From assembly GCA_937959285.1 (NCBI GenBank), contig CALGAR010000002.1:115913-179912 (forward strand): a stretch of 64,000 nucleotides of DNA. The letters are read 5' to 3'. The notes under the pieces are model-generated. The model did no database searches. It was not told the DNA's origin and saw nothing but the letters and a program-made list of their open reading frames with translations. Below, one piece after another: positions 53,914 to 63,794 of this stretch (positions within the stretch are counted from its first letter, which is position 1; each line of letters starts with the position of its first letter). Source of the stretch: an uncultured Bryobacterales bacterium (GTDB taxonomy: Bacteria; Acidobacteriota; Terriglobia; Bryobacterales; Bryobacteraceae). The translations under genes and the position numbers were made by a program.

Positions 53914-55083
53914 CCCCTCTTCAGTGATCAGACCTGCCAGCCTTCCCAGTCCTTCTGAGAAGACAGCGGGATCGGTGAGAAGGCTCAGCACGAGATAGGC
54001 CTCCGACTCGAAATCGTAGAAGTATCCTGGTTGAATCAGCACCCCCTCTTCCAGGAGCTTGAGAGCCCACTCCTCCTCGGATCGGATGCGAGGCACGCGC
54101 AGCGTTGCATACCAGCCCCCTTCGACATACAAGACTTCGCTTTCCGGCATCCGCGTTATGGCCTCTTTGAGAGTCCTGAAATTGGAGCGAAGCCTGGACA
54201 TCAGCCTCTGTTGGAACCGTGGCGCGAGGTCGAGCAGGCGCGGAGCCGCGCACATGACGGGCGTGCCAACAGACAGATACGTATCCGCGATCAGGTCGAT
54301 GCGCTCCAGGGCGGTTGTACGGAGGCGTTCCGGCCCTGAAACCACCATCCAGCCCAGCTTCATCTGCGGAAGCCCCACCACCTTCGAAAGCCCGCTCAGG
54401 CTGAACGTGAGGACCTCTTCGGCGCCGGCGAGTGTTGAAAGCCTCAGGGGATCCGGCTCGAACGCGTAGTCCGCAAACACCTCATCGCAGATTAAGGCCA
54501 GGTCGTTTTCCCGGCACAGTTCCGTCAGCCGCTCGTATTCATCCCGCTTGAGGTACGATCCTGTCGGATTGTTGGGGCTGACGAGCACAACCGCGCGCGT
54601 TCTGTCGTCAACGAGCGATTCGAGAGCGCCAAAGTCCACTTCCCATCGTCCGTGGTACCGCAGCGGATACTGCGTGACCGTCACGGATTCCAGCGAGGCA
54701 AGAAACTCAAAAAGCGGATAGGAAGGCCTGGGCGCCAGGATGCGATCGCCGGGACCGGCAAGTAGCTTGAACAGCCACGAGTAGGATTCGCTGGTGCTGG
54801 TTGTAAGAACGATGTGTCCCGGATCCACGCGCACGTTCCGATTCGCATAGTAGGAGGCGACGGCATTGCGCGCTTCGGGTGCTCCCGCCGGATCCGGAAC
54901 GTAGGAGAGAATCCGGGGATCGTCGAAGGCAGCAAGGATTTCCTCGGCATCATGAATCAGGCCGGCGCGTGTAGGATTCGACTCAGTGAGATCGAAAATC
55001 TCAGCGCCCGCCGCGCGGCGTCGCGCCAGAGCTTCACTGAGACGGTTGGGATGCACATCCCAGGCGAGACGTGAAGAGAACAT
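53893..55083 (-). CDS. Class I/II PLP-dependent aminotransferase
   Basis: Pyridoxal-phosphate aminotransferase of 396 residues, close to family length. The N-terminus (DVHPNRLSEALARRRAAGAEIFDLTESNPTRAG) is typical. VLTTSTSESYSWLFKLLAGPGDRIL binds the cofactor phosphate, VLVSPNNPTGSYL contains the Asn that contacts the cofactor, and LICDEVFADY gives the Asp for the pyridine nitrogen. SLSGLSKVVGLPQMKLGW carries the Schiff-base Lys. The subfamily is AspC/AlaA-like, but the amino acid substrate cannot be fixed. It is divergent from the CocE/NonD hydrolase gene. Confidence 0.92.
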   Translation of the reverse strand: MFSSRLAWDVHPNRLSEALARRRAAGAEIFDLTESNPTRAGLIHDAEEILAAFDDPRILSYVPDPAGAPEARNAVASYYANRNVRVDPGHIVLTTSTSESYSWLFKLLAGPGDRILAPRPSYPLFEFLASLESVTVTQYPLRYHGRWEVDFGALESLVDDRTRAVVLVSPNNPTGSYLKRDEYERLTELCRENDLALICDEVFADYAFEPDPLRLSTLAGAEEVLTFSLSGLSKVVGLPQMKLGWMVVSGPERLRTTALERIDLIADTYLSVGTPVMCAAPRLLDLAPRFQQRLMSRLRSNFRTLKEAITRMPESEVLYVEGGWYATLRVPRIRSEEEWALKLLEEGVLIQPGYFYDFESEAYLVLSLLTDPAVFSEGLGRLAGLITEEGPDRGLC

Positions 55084-55124
55084 AGAAAAAGGGTAGCGAA
55101 ACAGTGGTTTATCATGTGGAAATC

Positions 55125-56972
55125 ATGCGAGCGTTTGCACTGTTGCTGGCCGCTGCCATCAGTTTGTCCGGCCAGGGCGTAGAGTACGTCAAGGCCCATT
55201 ACACGAAGTTCGAGTACAACATTCCGATGCGGGACGGAAAGAAGCTCTTCACTGCCGTCTACGTCCCCAAAGACTCATCCAAGACCTATCCGATCCTGCT
55301 GACCCGCACGCCCTACAGCGTGGCGCCTTACGGCGTCGATCAGTACCGATCGAGCCTCGGGCCATCCGAACGGTTCGCAAGGAAGGGGTACATCTTTGCC
55401 TATCAGGATGTTCGAGGCCGGATGATGTCGGAGGGCGAGTTTGTCCATGTCAGACCGTACGTGCCCGTGAAGAAGTCTCCTTCGGTCGTCGACGAGAGCA
55501 CCGACACCTATGACACGATCGATTGGCTTGTGAAGAACATACCGAACAATAACGGGCGCGTAGGTCTGTGGGGCATCAGCTATCCCGGATTCTACACAGC
55601 CATGGGACTCATCGATGCTCATCCGGCGCTGAAGGCTGCCTCTCCGCAAGCCCCGATCGCTGACTGGTTCATCGGCGACGACTTTCACCACAACGGCGCT
55701 TTCTACCTCGCTCACGCCTTCAACTACTTCATAAATTTTGGCAAGCCGCAAACAGAGCCGACTCGTACAAGACCTCCTCGCTTTGACTACGGCACGCCCG
55801 ACGGATACCGGTTCTTCCTGGAGGCAGGCACGCTCAACAACCTGAATGAGAAGTACTTGAAGCATGCCATCCCGTTCTGGAACGAAATGATGAAGCACGG
55901 CGCGTACGATCAGTTCTGGCAGGAGCGGGATATTCGCAGGCATCTCAAGAACATCAAGCCGGCCGTGCTGAACGTGGGCGGATGGTTCGATGCCGAGGAT
56001 CTGTTCGGCCCTCTGCGAGTGTACGAATCGATCGAAAAGAGCAGTCCGGGCATCCAGAACCTGCTTGTGATGGGCCCTTGGTATCACGGCGGCTGGGCGA
56101 CTTCGGATGGGGACCGTCTGGGCTTTGTCTCATTCAATTCCAAGACATCCTTGTTCTACCGGGACAACATCGAATTCCCGTTCTTCGAACATCACTTGCG
56201 AGGCGAACCCGACCCCGGCCTTCCCGAAGCCTTCGTCTTCGAGACGGGGACGAATCAGTGGCGGAAGCATTCCGTGTGGCCTCCGAAAGCAGTCACCCAA
56301 CCGCTATACTTCCGCGCGAACGGCAAGCTGTCGACGGAAAGACCGGCGGACACTTCTCCCGACGCCTTCGATGAATACCTGAGCGATCCGGCAAAGCCCG
56401 TTCCCTTCACTGCGGACATCCGAAGCGGAATGACCCGGGAGCACATGGTGGACGACCAGCGCTTCGCCGCCACCCGTCCCGATGTTCTGGTGTACCAAAC
56501 GGACGTTCTCACCGAGGACATCACGGCCGCAGGCCCAATTCACGTCGACCTGCGAGTATCGACCACCGGCACCGACTCAGACTGGGTGGTGAAGCTGATC
56601 GACGTCTACCCCGATGACTACCCGGACCCGGATCCCAATCCGCGGCAGGTGCGTATGGGCGGATATCAGCAACTCGTGCGCGGGGAGGCCTTCCGCGGCA
56701 GGTTCCGCAACAGCTTCGAGAAGCCTGAACCGTTCCAGCCGGGGAAGGTTACCAAGGTTGAATACGAGATGCCGGACATTTACCACACCTTCCGCCGGGG
56801 ACACCGCATCATGGTGCAAGTGCAGAGCTCCTGGTTCCCGCTGATCGATCGGAACCCGCAGCAATTCATCGATATCTATAACGCCAAGGCCAGCGACTTC
56901 CAGAAGGCGACGCAGCGCGTCTATCGGAGCCGCGAAACCCCTTCGTCGATACGGATTCCCATACTAAAGTAG
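55125..56972 (+). CDS. Exported CocE/NonD-family (X-Pro dipeptidyl-peptidase-like) hydrolase
   Basis: Serine hydrolase of 615 residues. The ATG at 55125 starts a signal peptide (MRAFALLLAAAISLSGQG); the frame extends upstream to a GTG at 55104, which is less likely. The alpha/beta-hydrolase core has the nucleophile S152 in GLWGISYPGFYT. A C-terminal galactose-binding-like jelly roll follows (SGMTREHMVDDQRFAATRPD...PIHVDLRVSTTGTDSDWVVKLIDV), as in cocaine esterase, glutaryl acylase and X-Pro peptidases. Substrates may be esters, acylated antibiotics or proline peptides. The sulfatase gene follows after 9 bases and is probably cotranscribed. Confidence 0.92.
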   Translation: MRAFALLLAAAISLSGQGVEYVKAHYTKFEYNIPMRDGKKLFTAVYVPKDSSKTYPILLTRTPYSVAPYGVDQYRSSLGPSERFARKGYIFAYQDVRGRMMSEGEFVHVRPYVPVKKSPSVVDESTDTYDTIDWLVKNIPNNNGRVGLWGISYPGFYTAMGLIDAHPALKAASPQAPIADWFIGDDFHHNGAFYLAHAFNYFINFGKPQTEPTRTRPPRFDYGTPDGYRFFLEAGTLNNLNEKYLKHAIPFWNEMMKHGAYDQFWQERDIRRHLKNIKPAVLNVGGWFDAEDLFGPLRVYESIEKSSPGIQNLLVMGPWYHGGWATSDGDRLGFVSFNSKTSLFYRDNIEFPFFEHHLRGEPDPGLPEAFVFETGTNQWRKHSVWPPKAVTQPLYFRANGKLSTERPADTSPDAFDEYLSDPAKPVPFTADIRSGMTREHMVDDQRFAATRPDVLVYQTDVLTEDITAAGPIHVDLRVSTTGTDSDWVVKLIDVYPDDYPDPDPNPRQVRMGGYQQLVRGEAFRGRFRNSFEKPEPFQPGKVTKVEYEMPDIYHTFRRGHRIMVQVQSSWFPLIDRNPQQFIDIYNAKASDFQKATQRVYRSRETPSSIRIPILK

Positions 56973-56981
56973 TTAACAACC

Positions 56982-58487
56982 ATGAGTTCCCGTCGGACGT
57001 TCCTCTTCTCCGCCCTCGCCGCCGGCGTAGCGGGCCATGTTCCTGGTCTTGCGCATGCACAGACTCGAAAGCCCAACTTCATCATCATCTACGCGGACGA
57101 TCTCGGTTACGGTGATCTCTCGTGTTATGGAGCCACAAAGCACAAGACGCCGCGGCTCGACAGAATGGCGGCGGAGGGCGTGCGCTTTACGGATTTCTAT
57201 GTGCCGACGCCCTACTGCGCGCCCTCGCGGGCATCCCTCCTCACAGGCCGCTACCCATTCCGCAACGGCATGATGCTAAATCCGGCTCCCGACGCCGGCA
57301 TCAATGACGTAGGCCTGGCGGCTGGAGAGATTACGCTGGCCGAAGCGCTGAAACCGGCAGGCTACACGTCCATCTGCATCGGCAAATGGCATCTCGGGCA
57401 TACGGAAAAATTCCTGCCCCGCGCCCAGGGATTCGACGAATACTACGGGATCCTGTACTCCAATGACATGCGGCCGGTCCAGATCGTTCATAACGAAAAG
57501 GTGACGCAATATCCCGTCGTACAGGCGAATCTCACGAAGGAATACACCGACCGTGCGATCCAATTTCTCAAGCAAAATCGCCACAGGCCCTTCTTCCTCT
57601 ATTTGCCGCACGCGATGCCCCATAAGCCTCTGGCCGCTTCAGAACAGTTCTACACGCCGGATACCCCGGATGACCTGTACTCCGATGTGATCCGGGAACT
57701 GGACTACAATGTCGGGCGCCTGCTCGATGCCGTTCGGAATCTCGGTCTGGAGGAAAATACGCTCGTGATTTTTGCTTCCGACAATGGCCCATGGTTCGGC
57801 GGAAGCGCCGCAGGGCTGCGGGGCATGAAGAGCACTTCGTGGGAAGGCGGACTCCGGGTTCCAATGATCGCCCGCTGGCCGGGTAAAATTCCGGCCGGCT
57901 TGGTCTGCAGGGAGATGGCGGGTGTAATCGACCTCTTCCCGACAATCTGCAAACTTGCAGGGGTAGCACTACCGGCCGACCGCGTGATCGACGGAAAAGA
58001 TATCTTTCCCCTGATGACGGACAAGAGCGCGCGCACGCCGCATGAAGCGCTCTATTCCATGTCCGGTACGAACCTGCAAACAGTCCGGTCCGGACGATGG
58101 AAACTCCACGTGCGCAAGCCCGCCACGGGGCCCGCCTTTCTGGACAGCGCATCGGAGTGGGTCGACCCGCGCGGCCCCGACGGCCTCACCCTGATTGCAC
58201 AGTACGAGCAGGCAAGGCCATCGGCCTACCCCGGACTGCTTTCCGGAGCACCGGCCAAAGAAATGATGCTCTTCGATCTTCAGCAAGATCCCGGTGAGCA
58301 GCACGATGTCGCAGAGGAGCATCCGGACGTTGTGGCGAGGCTCAAAGCATTGTTCGACAAGGTAAACAAGGAGCTTCCTGCGACACCGCCGAGACCTCGC
58401 GGCGGAGGGCGAGGCATTATGCGCCTGGAAGGCGGAGAACTTCGCTATGACAAGCTTCCAAAAACGCCCGTGCCGGAAAGCCGGTAG
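56982..58487 (+). CDS. Tat-exported sulfatase (arylsulfatase type)
   Basis: Type I sulfatase of 501 residues, secreted through a twin-arginine signal (MSSRRTFLFSALAAGVAGHV). IIIYADDLGYGDLSCYGA supplies the calcium-binding Asp pair. The formylglycine motif is C79-A-P-S-R83, followed by ASLLTGRYP. Further family segments are IGKWHLGH (catalytic Lys/His) and FASDNGPWFGG. A formylglycine-generating enzyme would be needed and is not encoded in the window. Sulfated polysaccharide esters are the usual substrates. It probably forms an operon with the CocE-like hydrolase gene. Confidence 0.95.
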   Translation: MSSRRTFLFSALAAGVAGHVPGLAHAQTRKPNFIIIYADDLGYGDLSCYGATKHKTPRLDRMAAEGVRFTDFYVPTPYCAPSRASLLTGRYPFRNGMMLNPAPDAGINDVGLAAGEITLAEALKPAGYTSICIGKWHLGHTEKFLPRAQGFDEYYGILYSNDMRPVQIVHNEKVTQYPVVQANLTKEYTDRAIQFLKQNRHRPFFLYLPHAMPHKPLAASEQFYTPDTPDDLYSDVIRELDYNVGRLLDAVRNLGLEENTLVIFASDNGPWFGGSAAGLRGMKSTSWEGGLRVPMIARWPGKIPAGLVCREMAGVIDLFPTICKLAGVALPADRVIDGKDIFPLMTDKSARTPHEALYSMSGTNLQTVRSGRWKLHVRKPATGPAFLDSASEWVDPRGPDGLTLIAQYEQARPSAYPGLLSGAPAKEMMLFDLQQDPGEQHDVAEEHPDVVARLKALFDKVNKELPATPPRPRGGGRGIMRLEGGELRYDKLPKTPVPESR

Positions 58488-58503
58488 CTCAGTCTGGCAG
58501 AGG
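58480..58503 (+). other. tRNA 5'-half-like sequence at the convergence of the sulfatase and GlgX genes
   Basis: The stretch 58480-58503 contains TAGCTCAGTCTGGCAGAG, which matches the conserved bases of a tRNA D arm and its flanks, preceded by GCCGG like an acceptor 5' strand. No anticodon or T arm follows in the next 90 bases, so it is not a working tRNA gene. It carries the stop codons of both neighbouring genes. Confidence 0.35.
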
Positions 58504-60654
58504 TTCGGAGAAGAGCGCGAGAGAACGTGCAATTAGCTGATATGTCCTCCCGGGCAGGAAGATCGGGGCTCCTGCGATGTTCGGAAAGTACGAATCTCTT
58601 GTATCGAACACCAGATACCACCCTTTCTGGGCTTCACACGGCGGAAGAAGGAACTCAATGTCCTCGTCGTGTGAATTCAGCAGGAGGAGGAACGTTGAGT
58701 CGTAGACGGAATTGCCGATAACGTCAATCTCGCCCATCGTCTTCCCGCTGAGCTTCAAACCGATACAGCGTATCCAGCCCGCGTTCCACTCTTCTTCCGT
58801 CATCTCCCCGCCATCCGGCCGCAGCCAGGTAATGTCCTGCACTTGCGTCCCTCCGACGCTGCGCACTCGATCCGCGGCAGGATTGATGGAGCGGTCCTGA
58901 AAAAACTTCCTGCGCCGAAAATTGGGATGCTCCTTACGCAGGGCGATGACACCGCGTGTGAATTCCAGCAAAGCACGCTTCCTCTCATCAAGGTTCCAGT
59001 CATGCCACGTCAGTTCGCTGTCTTGGCAGTATGCGTTGTTGTTTCCAAGCTGTGTGCGGCTGATCTCATCGCCGCCACAGATCATCGGCACACCCTGGGA
59101 AAGGAGCAGCGTCGCAAGCAGGTTCCGCTTCTGGCGCTCGCGGACTTCGAGAATGGCGCGATCGTCCGTCGGCCCTTCCACGCCGTAATTGCAGGAGTAA
59201 TTCTCATCCGTCCCGTCACGGTTGTCTTCGCCGTTTGCCTCGTTGTGCTTCTCGTTGTAGCTCACCAGATCGTTGAGGGTGAAGCCGTCATGCGCGGTTA
59301 CAAAGTTGATGCTGGCCGACGGCTTCCTGCCGTCGTGCTCGTAGAGGTCGCTGCTTCCCGTTAGCCGGTAGCCAAGCTCCGCGAGAATGCCATCGTCTCC
59401 TTTCCAGTACCGCCTGACAGTATCTCGATACTTTCCGTTCCACTCCGCCCACAAGGATGGAAAGTTGCCGACCTGGTAACCGCCATCACCAACATCCCAA
59501 GGCTCGGCGATCAGCTTCACCTTAGAGATCACCGGGTCCTGGTTGATGACGTCGAAGAAGGAGGAAAGCCGGTCGACGTCATGCAGCTCTCGCGCCAGCG
59601 CCGCTGCCAGATCGAAGCGAAAGCCATCGACGTGCATTTCAAGCACCCAGTAGCGCAGACTATCCATGATCAGCTTTAGGACCTGCGGGTGGCGGACGTT
59701 GAGCGTGTTACCCGTGCCCGTGTAGTCGACATAGTAACGTGGCGCGTCGGGGACACTGCGATAATACGTCGCATTATCAATCCCCCGAAAACTTAGTGTC
59801 GGCCCCAGATGGTTTCCTTCTGCTGTGTGGTTATAGACCACGTCAAGGATGACTTCAATATTCGCGTGGTGAAGCGCCTTCACCATCGCCTTAAACTCGT
59901 TCACCTGCTCGCCGTGATCCCCCGAGCTGCAATAACAGGAGTCGGGCGCAAAGTAGTTGATGGTGTTGTAGCCCCAGTAATTTCGCAGTCCTCGATCCCA
60001 CAGGTGCTTATCATCGAGAAACGCGTGAACAGGCATTAACTCAACGGCGGTGATGCCGAGCTTGCGGAGATACTCGATACTCGAAGGCGACGCTAACCCT
60101 GCATACGTTCCTCTCACTGCCTCGGGAACGTCCGGGTTGCGGGCAGTAAACCCCTTGACGTGCACTTCATAGATAATCGTGTCGTTCATGGGCGTGAGAG
60201 GCGGACGATCGTTGCCCCAGTCAAACACTGGAGCCGTGACGACGCCCTTCGGGATTCCCCACGCATCATCCTCTGTGTCGCTTGAAAGGTCCGCGTCAGG
60301 ATCGCCAAGGCGATAGCCGAAGACCGGAGCAGCCCAGTTCACCTGCCCGGCTAACGCCTTCGCATACGGATCTATCAGGAGTTTGGCCGCGTTGAAGCGC
60401 TGCCCCTTTTCAGGCGCAAACGGACCGTGCACTCGATACCCGTATAACTGCCCCGCCTTGATGCCCGGGATGTAGGCATGCCAGACAAATCCGGTCCGCT
60501 CACTTAGCGGAATGCGTTCCTCCGTCCCGTCCTTGTCGAAGAGGCATAATTCGACGCCAGTCGCCCCCTCCGAATACAGGGCAAAATTCACGCCCAGCCC
60601 GTCCCACGTTGCTCCCTGGGGGAACGGTTTTCCAGGGAGCACGATCCGTGTCAT
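58489..60654 (-). CDS. glgX: Glycogen debranching enzyme GlgX (isoamylase family GH13)
   Basis: Hydrolyses alpha-1,6 branch points of limit-dextrin glycogen. The start at 60654 is preferred (721 residues, AAGGAGAAGG just upstream); a frame to 60786 adds 44 unlikely residues. An N-terminal CBM48 domain (PQGATWDGLGVNFALYSEGA) is followed by the GH13 barrel: DVVYNHTAEGNHLGPTLSFRG, nucleophile D348 in DGFRFDLA, acid E384 in IAEPWD and FVTAHDGFTLNDLVSYNEKHN. The loops are of the GlgX/TreX type. The C-terminus ends within the tRNA-like sequence. No other glycogen genes are adjacent. Confidence 0.95.
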   Translation of the reverse strand: MTRIVLPGKPFPQGATWDGLGVNFALYSEGATGVELCLFDKDGTEERIPLSERTGFVWHAYIPGIKAGQLYGYRVHGPFAPEKGQRFNAAKLLIDPYAKALAGQVNWAAPVFGYRLGDPDADLSSDTEDDAWGIPKGVVTAPVFDWGNDRPPLTPMNDTIIYEVHVKGFTARNPDVPEAVRGTYAGLASPSSIEYLRKLGITAVELMPVHAFLDDKHLWDRGLRNYWGYNTINYFAPDSCYCSSGDHGEQVNEFKAMVKALHHANIEVILDVVYNHTAEGNHLGPTLSFRGIDNATYYRSVPDAPRYYVDYTGTGNTLNVRHPQVLKLIMDSLRYWVLEMHVDGFRFDLAAALARELHDVDRLSSFFDVINQDPVISKVKLIAEPWDVGDGGYQVGNFPSLWAEWNGKYRDTVRRYWKGDDGILAELGYRLTGSSDLYEHDGRKPSASINFVTAHDGFTLNDLVSYNEKHNEANGEDNRDGTDENYSCNYGVEGPTDDRAILEVRERQKRNLLATLLLSQGVPMICGGDEISRTQLGNNNAYCQDSELTWHDWNLDERKRALLEFTRGVIALRKEHPNFRRRKFFQDRSINPAADRVRSVGGTQVQDITWLRPDGGEMTEEEWNAGWIRCIGLKLSGKTMGEIDVIGNSVYDSTFLLLLNSHDEDIEFLLPPCEAQKGWYLVFDTRDSYFPNIAGAPIFLPGRTYQLIARSLALFSEPLPD

Positions 60655-60862
60655 CCTTCTCCTTAGCTTGCGTCGCATCAGCCGGATTGCGTCCGGCTTC
60701 GCCTCGTAGACGCTGAAGCGGGGAATAACGCTACAAAACTGTGAAAAGAGACTAGGAAGCGTTGTACGGCCGACAGCCGCGACCATCTCCTTGGGCCGCC
60801 GCTCGCTCAGCGCCTCATCAGGCTCTGCACAGGACTCGCCCTTCGCCCGTCAGCGTCACCCT

Positions 60863-62716
60863 TCAGCCCTGCGAGTCCTGTCTGATCGAAGCAGCCGCGA
60901 TCTGCGCGATATCGAGCAGTCTTGGCGGAGAAGGCGAGATGGCGGCAAGGGCATCGCGGAACATCGTATTGCAGAACGGGCAGGCGGCGCCGACGACTTC
61001 CGCGCCGGTCGCGGTCAGCTCCTCCGCCCGTTCCACGCTGACCCGTTTGCCCTTCTCTTCCCCTAGGAAGGCTAATCCTCCCCCGGCTCCGCAGCAAAAG
61101 CTGCGCTGGCGGGCGCGATGAGGCTCGATTACCTCCGCCGACCGGGCGATCACCTCGCGAGGCGCATCGTAAATGTTCCGATAACGCCCGAGATAGCAGG
61201 GGTCGTGGAAAACGACCCTGCTCCCGCTCTTGTTCTCCGGCAGTCTCGCCTGATGGCGTGCGAGCAGCTGGCTATGATGCTCAATCTCGAAATCGCCGCC
61301 GAACTCCCGCCAGTCGTTCTCAATCGTGCGCACGCAGTGGGGACAGATGGATACCAGCTTCTTCACTCTCGCCGCCCGCAGAGCTGCCATGTTCGACTCG
61401 GCGAGCTGCTGAAAGGCCAGGTCGTTGCCGAGCCTCCGCGCGGGATCCCCGGAGCACCGCTCCTTCGCGAGCACTCCGTAAGTAATGCCGAGATGGTTCA
61501 GCACTTGCGCGAGCGAGAGAATGATCTCCCTTCCCTGCGGATCATAGCTCCCCATGCATCCCATCCAGAGGCAATACTCCTGCGTTCCGTCATAGACCGG
61601 CAGTTCGTGCTTCTTGATAAATCTGTCACGCTCGAGTGCAGACATCCCGAGCGAGTTTCCGTTGCGCTCCAGATTGAGAAAGAGCTTGGTGCCGTATTCG
61701 TCCTCCCACTTGCCGGTATTCGTCGCTCCTCGTCGAAGTCCGATGATCACCGGCAAATGCTGGATGCCGACCGGGCATTGATACTCGCAGGCGCCGCAGG
61801 TCGTACATTGATAGGCTGCTTCCTGGGAGATGTGCGTGCCGATGAGAGGAGCCTCGGCTCCCGTGCCGTATTCGTTGAGGTACCCCCGGACACCGAGGAT
61901 GATTTCCTTGGGATTCAGAACCTTTCCAGTGTTGTACGCGGGGCAGTGTTCCGTGCAGCGGCCGCATTCCACGCACGAGTAAGCCTGCAGAGCAGTAATT
62001 TTGGTGATGTCCTTCCCCGTATCCAGGCCGAAGTCTTCATCGCCCTCAAGAGGGGGGATCTTGCTGAAGCCGTCGCGCTTGAGGAAAATTGCAACGGGGC
62101 TGAGCATCAAGTGCAGATGCTTGGTGTGCGGGATCAGCGGCAGAAAGACAAGAAGCGCCGCCGTGTGCATCCACCAGATCGGTCTGACCCAATCCGGCCC
62201 CAGCCAATGGGTGTAATCTGCCAGGTAGGTGATCATCAAGATGAAGATCAGCAGGGCGATCACTCCCGATTCGGGAGACACCCGGCCGAGCCAGCGAGGC
62301 TGCGCCAGAAAACGCCGCGCTGCGAGTCCGGCAATGGAAACCGATACGGCGACGGCAAACAGAGCCGCCATGGCGAAGTAGATCCGCCCGAAACTCCCGG
62401 AACGGTCCAGCAGAGGCGCCCCCAGTCCGGTTCCGATATGATCGATCGTCACCAGGGCGAAGGCGCAGAACCCCCAGAAAACGAAAGCATGGGCAATTCC
62501 AGGCAACGGCCGTTCCCGGATGACTTTCGTTTGAAACATGACCTCCGAGACAAAAACCCACACCCTTTTGCCAAGCGACGAAAGGCGGAAGTCAGGATCT
62601 GTACGTGACCGGAGGATGTTCCGCAGAACGGGGCCGAAGCGGCGCCAGAATCCATAGAGAGAACCGGCCAGAAGAACAACTAACAGGGCCGTTTCCATGC
62701 CGGATGGACGAAACAT
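60863..62716 (-). CDS. Membrane Fe-S oxidoreductase with CCG domains (ETF:menaquinone-type)
   Basis: A 617-residue integral membrane protein. The first 215 residues or so hold about five transmembrane helices of the NarI/heme-b type. Then come two [4Fe-4S] ferredoxin motifs (CVECGRCTEHCP and CTTCGACEYQCP) and two CCG cysteine-rich domains like HdrD/GlpC (CGAGGG near 573, and CPHC, CPFC). This architecture resembles EtfD-type electron-transfer-flavoprotein:menaquinone oxidoreductases and related succinate/lactate-linked enzymes. I favour quinone reduction fed by flavoprotein electrons. No etfAB genes are in the window, so the donor is inferred. Confidence 0.85.
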   Translation of the reverse strand: MFRPSGMETALLVVLLAGSLYGFWRRFGPVLRNILRSRTDPDFRLSSLGKRVWVFVSEVMFQTKVIRERPLPGIAHAFVFWGFCAFALVTIDHIGTGLGAPLLDRSGSFGRIYFAMAALFAVAVSVSIAGLAARRFLAQPRWLGRVSPESGVIALLIFILMITYLADYTHWLGPDWVRPIWWMHTAALLVFLPLIPHTKHLHLMLSPVAIFLKRDGFSKIPPLEGDEDFGLDTGKDITKITALQAYSCVECGRCTEHCPAYNTGKVLNPKEIILGVRGYLNEYGTGAEAPLIGTHISQEAAYQCTTCGACEYQCPVGIQHLPVIIGLRRGATNTGKWEDEYGTKLFLNLERNGNSLGMSALERDRFIKKHELPVYDGTQEYCLWMGCMGSYDPQGREIILSLAQVLNHLGITYGVLAKERCSGDPARRLGNDLAFQQLAESNMAALRAARVKKLVSICPHCVRTIENDWREFGGDFEIEHHSQLLARHQARLPENKSGSRVVFHDPCYLGRYRNIYDAPREVIARSAEVIEPHRARQRSFCCGAGGGLAFLGEEKGKRVSVERAEELTATGAEVVGAACPFCNTMFRDALAAISPSPPRLLDIAQIAAASIRQDSQG

Positions 62717-62835
62717 ACTACTTCAGCATGTACTATTTCCGCGCCCATTGCGAATTGTACTGGAACTGCTGAATCTAAAATCCTAATCTGGCCTTCGAAG
62801 AGCACACGCTACAATAAAACGCGGAGGGATACTTC

Positions 62836-63789
62836 TTGCGTTTCTTAGTGTCAGGAGCCGCCGGCTTTATCGGCTCACACCTCTGTGACAGGCTGATCGC
62901 CGAGGGCCACGAGGTTATCGGAGTGGACAATCTGATCACAGGTTCCACCCAAAACATCAGCCATCTGTTAGGGAATGAACGGTTCGAGTTCATCCGGCAC
63001 GATGTTACGGAAACTTTTGAGGCGCCGGCGCCCCTGGACGGAGTCTTGCACCTGGCCTCTTTGGCGAGTCCCAAGGATTACTTGGCAAATCCGCTGGAAA
63101 CGCTCGAAGTAGGCTCTACCGGGACCCGCAATATGCTGGAACTCGCCCGGTCACACAACGCCCGCTTTCTGCTGACGTCCACCTCCGAATGCTACGGCGA
63201 TCCGTTGGAGCATCCGCAGAAGGAGACGTACTGGGGCAACGTGAACCCGATCGGCTTACGCTCCTGCTATGACGAGAGCAAACGGTACGCCGAAGCCCTC
63301 ACGATGGCATACCACCGGGTCCACGGAGTCCGTACAAACATCGCCCGCATCTTCAATACATATGGCCCGCGGATGCAGTTGAACGACGGGCGCGTCGTAC
63401 CGGCTTTCCTCGATCAGGCCCTGCGGGGAGTGCCGATCACGGTATTCGGCGACGGCTCCCAGACCCGCAGCTTCTGCTATATTTCGGACTTGATCGAGGG
63501 ACTCTACCGCTTGATGATGTCCGACGAGCGGGAGCCGGTGAATCTGGGGAATCCCCGTGAAATGACCATGCTCGAATTTGCCGAGCACATCAGGCAGCTT
63601 ACGAAGACGACATCGCCGATCGTCTTTCACCCCCTTCCCGCCGACGACCCGAAGCGGCGTCAGCCGGACATCACCAAGGCGAAGACGATCCTTGCCTGGG
63701 AACCGAAGGTAACTCTGGAAGAAGGCTTGGCGGAAACGATCAATTACTTCCAATCGATTTACGCTACCGCCGGAACAAGTAGCAGATAG
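62836..63789 (+). CDS. UDP-glucuronate decarboxylase / UDP-xylose synthase-type SDR
   Basis: Extended short-chain dehydrogenase of 317 residues that by family converts UDP-glucuronate to UDP-xylose for polysaccharide synthesis. It starts at a TTG behind GGAGGG. The Rossmann motif is SGAAGFIGSHL. The UXS signatures are HLASLASPKDYLANPLETLE, TSTSECYGDPLEHPQ, YWGNVNPIGLRSC and the catalytic Y145-x3-K149. The C-terminal QTRSFCYISDLIEGL contacts the nucleotide sugar. No glycosyltransferase is adjacent. It is convergent with the truncated regulator gene. Confidence 0.93.
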   Translation: MRFLVSGAAGFIGSHLCDRLIAEGHEVIGVDNLITGSTQNISHLLGNERFEFIRHDVTETFEAPAPLDGVLHLASLASPKDYLANPLETLEVGSTGTRNMLELARSHNARFLLTSTSECYGDPLEHPQKETYWGNVNPIGLRSCYDESKRYAEALTMAYHRVHGVRTNIARIFNTYGPRMQLNDGRVVPAFLDQALRGVPITVFGDGSQTRSFCYISDLIEGLYRLMMSDEREPVNLGNPREMTMLEFAEHIRQLTKTTSPIVFHPLPADDPKRRQPDITKAKTILAWEPKVTLEEGLAETINYFQSIYATAGTSSR

Positions 63790-63794
63790 GTTAT

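Noticed and set aside
58480..58560. Functional tRNA gene at the sulfatase/GlgX junction
   Set aside because: Only the 5' half resembles a tRNA; no anticodon stem, T arm or acceptor complement follows.
61118..62608. 496-codon plus-strand open frame
   Set aside because: Antisense shadow of the Fe-S oxidoreductase gene, which has clear cysteine motifs and membrane helices.
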